From the NCBI GenBank assembly GCA_008711295.1, contig VUYV01000125.1, positions 124,001 to 188,000 of the forward strand: 64,000 bases of DNA, written 5' to 3'. This DNA comes from Anarhynchus alexandrinus (Eukaryota > Chordata > Aves > Charadriiformes > Charadriidae). Shown in pieces: positions 63,501 through 64,000 of the stretch; position 1 is the stretch's first letter; each line of letters starts with the position of its first letter. Under the pieces are notes generated by a model, which searched no databases, had not been told where the DNA came from, and saw only the letters and a program-made list of their open reading frames with translations. The position numbers and the translations under genes were made by a program.

Positions 63501-63909
63501 CTCACTGTCAATAAAAAGAAATCTCATGTCATGAGGTCCCAAGTAACTTAGGCAACAGTGATTCATTGGCTTCTTCATTAATATGTCACATTGGAGAAAA
63601 CTGTCTTTGTCTGCCAATGTATTACATACCTGTATGGGAAGGCTGAGCAATCTCCTAAGGATATTGTGCTTAAATTAAGATGATAACTACACCTGCCTTA
63701 CTCCAACCTAATGAAAAGGCATGAATACACTGCTGGGTTTTTTTCCAAGAAAATCATCAGGCATCATCCACACTCCATTAGGAGACAATTCTAGCTTTGA
63801 TTTGGTATGTAAACATTTTCAGGTTTGGTAGTTATCAAAACCTGAAACCTAAGACTGGGGAGAATCTCTACCCCTCAGTCTAGTCTTTTATTACAGGCAA
63901 TTGTATATC
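57582..63909. other. Unique AT-rich non-coding DNA
   Basis: No gene or recognisable mobile element. Short A and T runs occur (for example 61446-61458 and 62360-62371). All open frames are short and lack recognisable domains. Confidence 0.55.
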
Positions 63910-63941
63910 TTTTTTTTTTTTTTTTTTTTTTTNTTTTTTTT
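63910..63941. other. Poly(T) run with a one-base assembly gap
   Basis: Twenty-three T residues, an N at 63933, then eight T residues. The length is unresolved. Confidence 0.9.
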
Positions 63942-64000
63942 AGTCAGAAACTAATTCGTAAAATCGTAAAATGCAGTAGTCTCTTGCTGCTTTTTTTCTT

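Noticed and set aside
1..64000. tRNA, rRNA, snRNA, CRISPR array or bacterial-type operon
   Set aside because: I looked for box motifs, cloverleaf-like stretches, regularly spaced direct repeats and ribosome-binding-site spaced frames and saw none. The sequence is vertebrate nuclear DNA.

Overview
The window looks like bird nuclear DNA. It is AT-rich, contains three CR1 (chicken repeat 1, LINE) insertions plus a short CR1 tail, and carries five solo LTRs of two endogenous-retrovirus families that I recognise as widespread in neoavian genomes. I find no supportable protein-coding gene, tRNA, rRNA, snRNA, CRISPR array or bacterial-type operon. The window is therefore intergenic 'gene desert' or the inside of a very large intron.

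Layout: 1-4069 is unique AT-rich DNA with one CR1 3' tail (about 1998-2035). An ERVL-like solo LTR lies at 4070-4619 (+) and a related one at 7393-7951 (-). From 7952 to 21918 the DNA is mostly unique, with microsatellites, a G-quadruplex motif (8694-8714), an ancient LINE-like fragment (about 14764-14834), a 12-bp hairpin (17618-17654) and two homopolymer assembly gaps. A second LTR family, about 1.0-1.1 kb long with an internal 45/50-bp tandem array, occupies about 21919-23014 (-). A long but dead CR1 (-) fills about 24310-28860. It keeps remnants of ORF1 (esterase-like) and of ORF2 (endonuclease and reverse transcriptase), and is interrupted by two single-N joins that each duplicate the sequence beside them. 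Two more 5'-truncated CR1 copies lie at 29862-30592 (+) and 33561-34410 (-). The interval 34411-39156 is unique and holds the best candidate for conserved regulatory DNA (about 36320-37080). A third ERVL-like LTR lies at 39157-39753 (-). The interval 39754-56547 is unique AT-rich DNA. The second copy of the 1-kb LTR family is at 56548-57581 (+), followed by unique DNA to the end, with one more homopolymer gap at 63933.

No set of genes works together here. The only coding-like sequence is decayed retrotransposon. The points most worth following are the two duplications at N joins inside one CR1 (probable assembly errors), the in-frame minisatellite and conserved splice-donor-like site inside the 1-kb LTR family, and the candidate enhancer block near 36.3-37.1 kb. 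I did not find a convincing new biological system.
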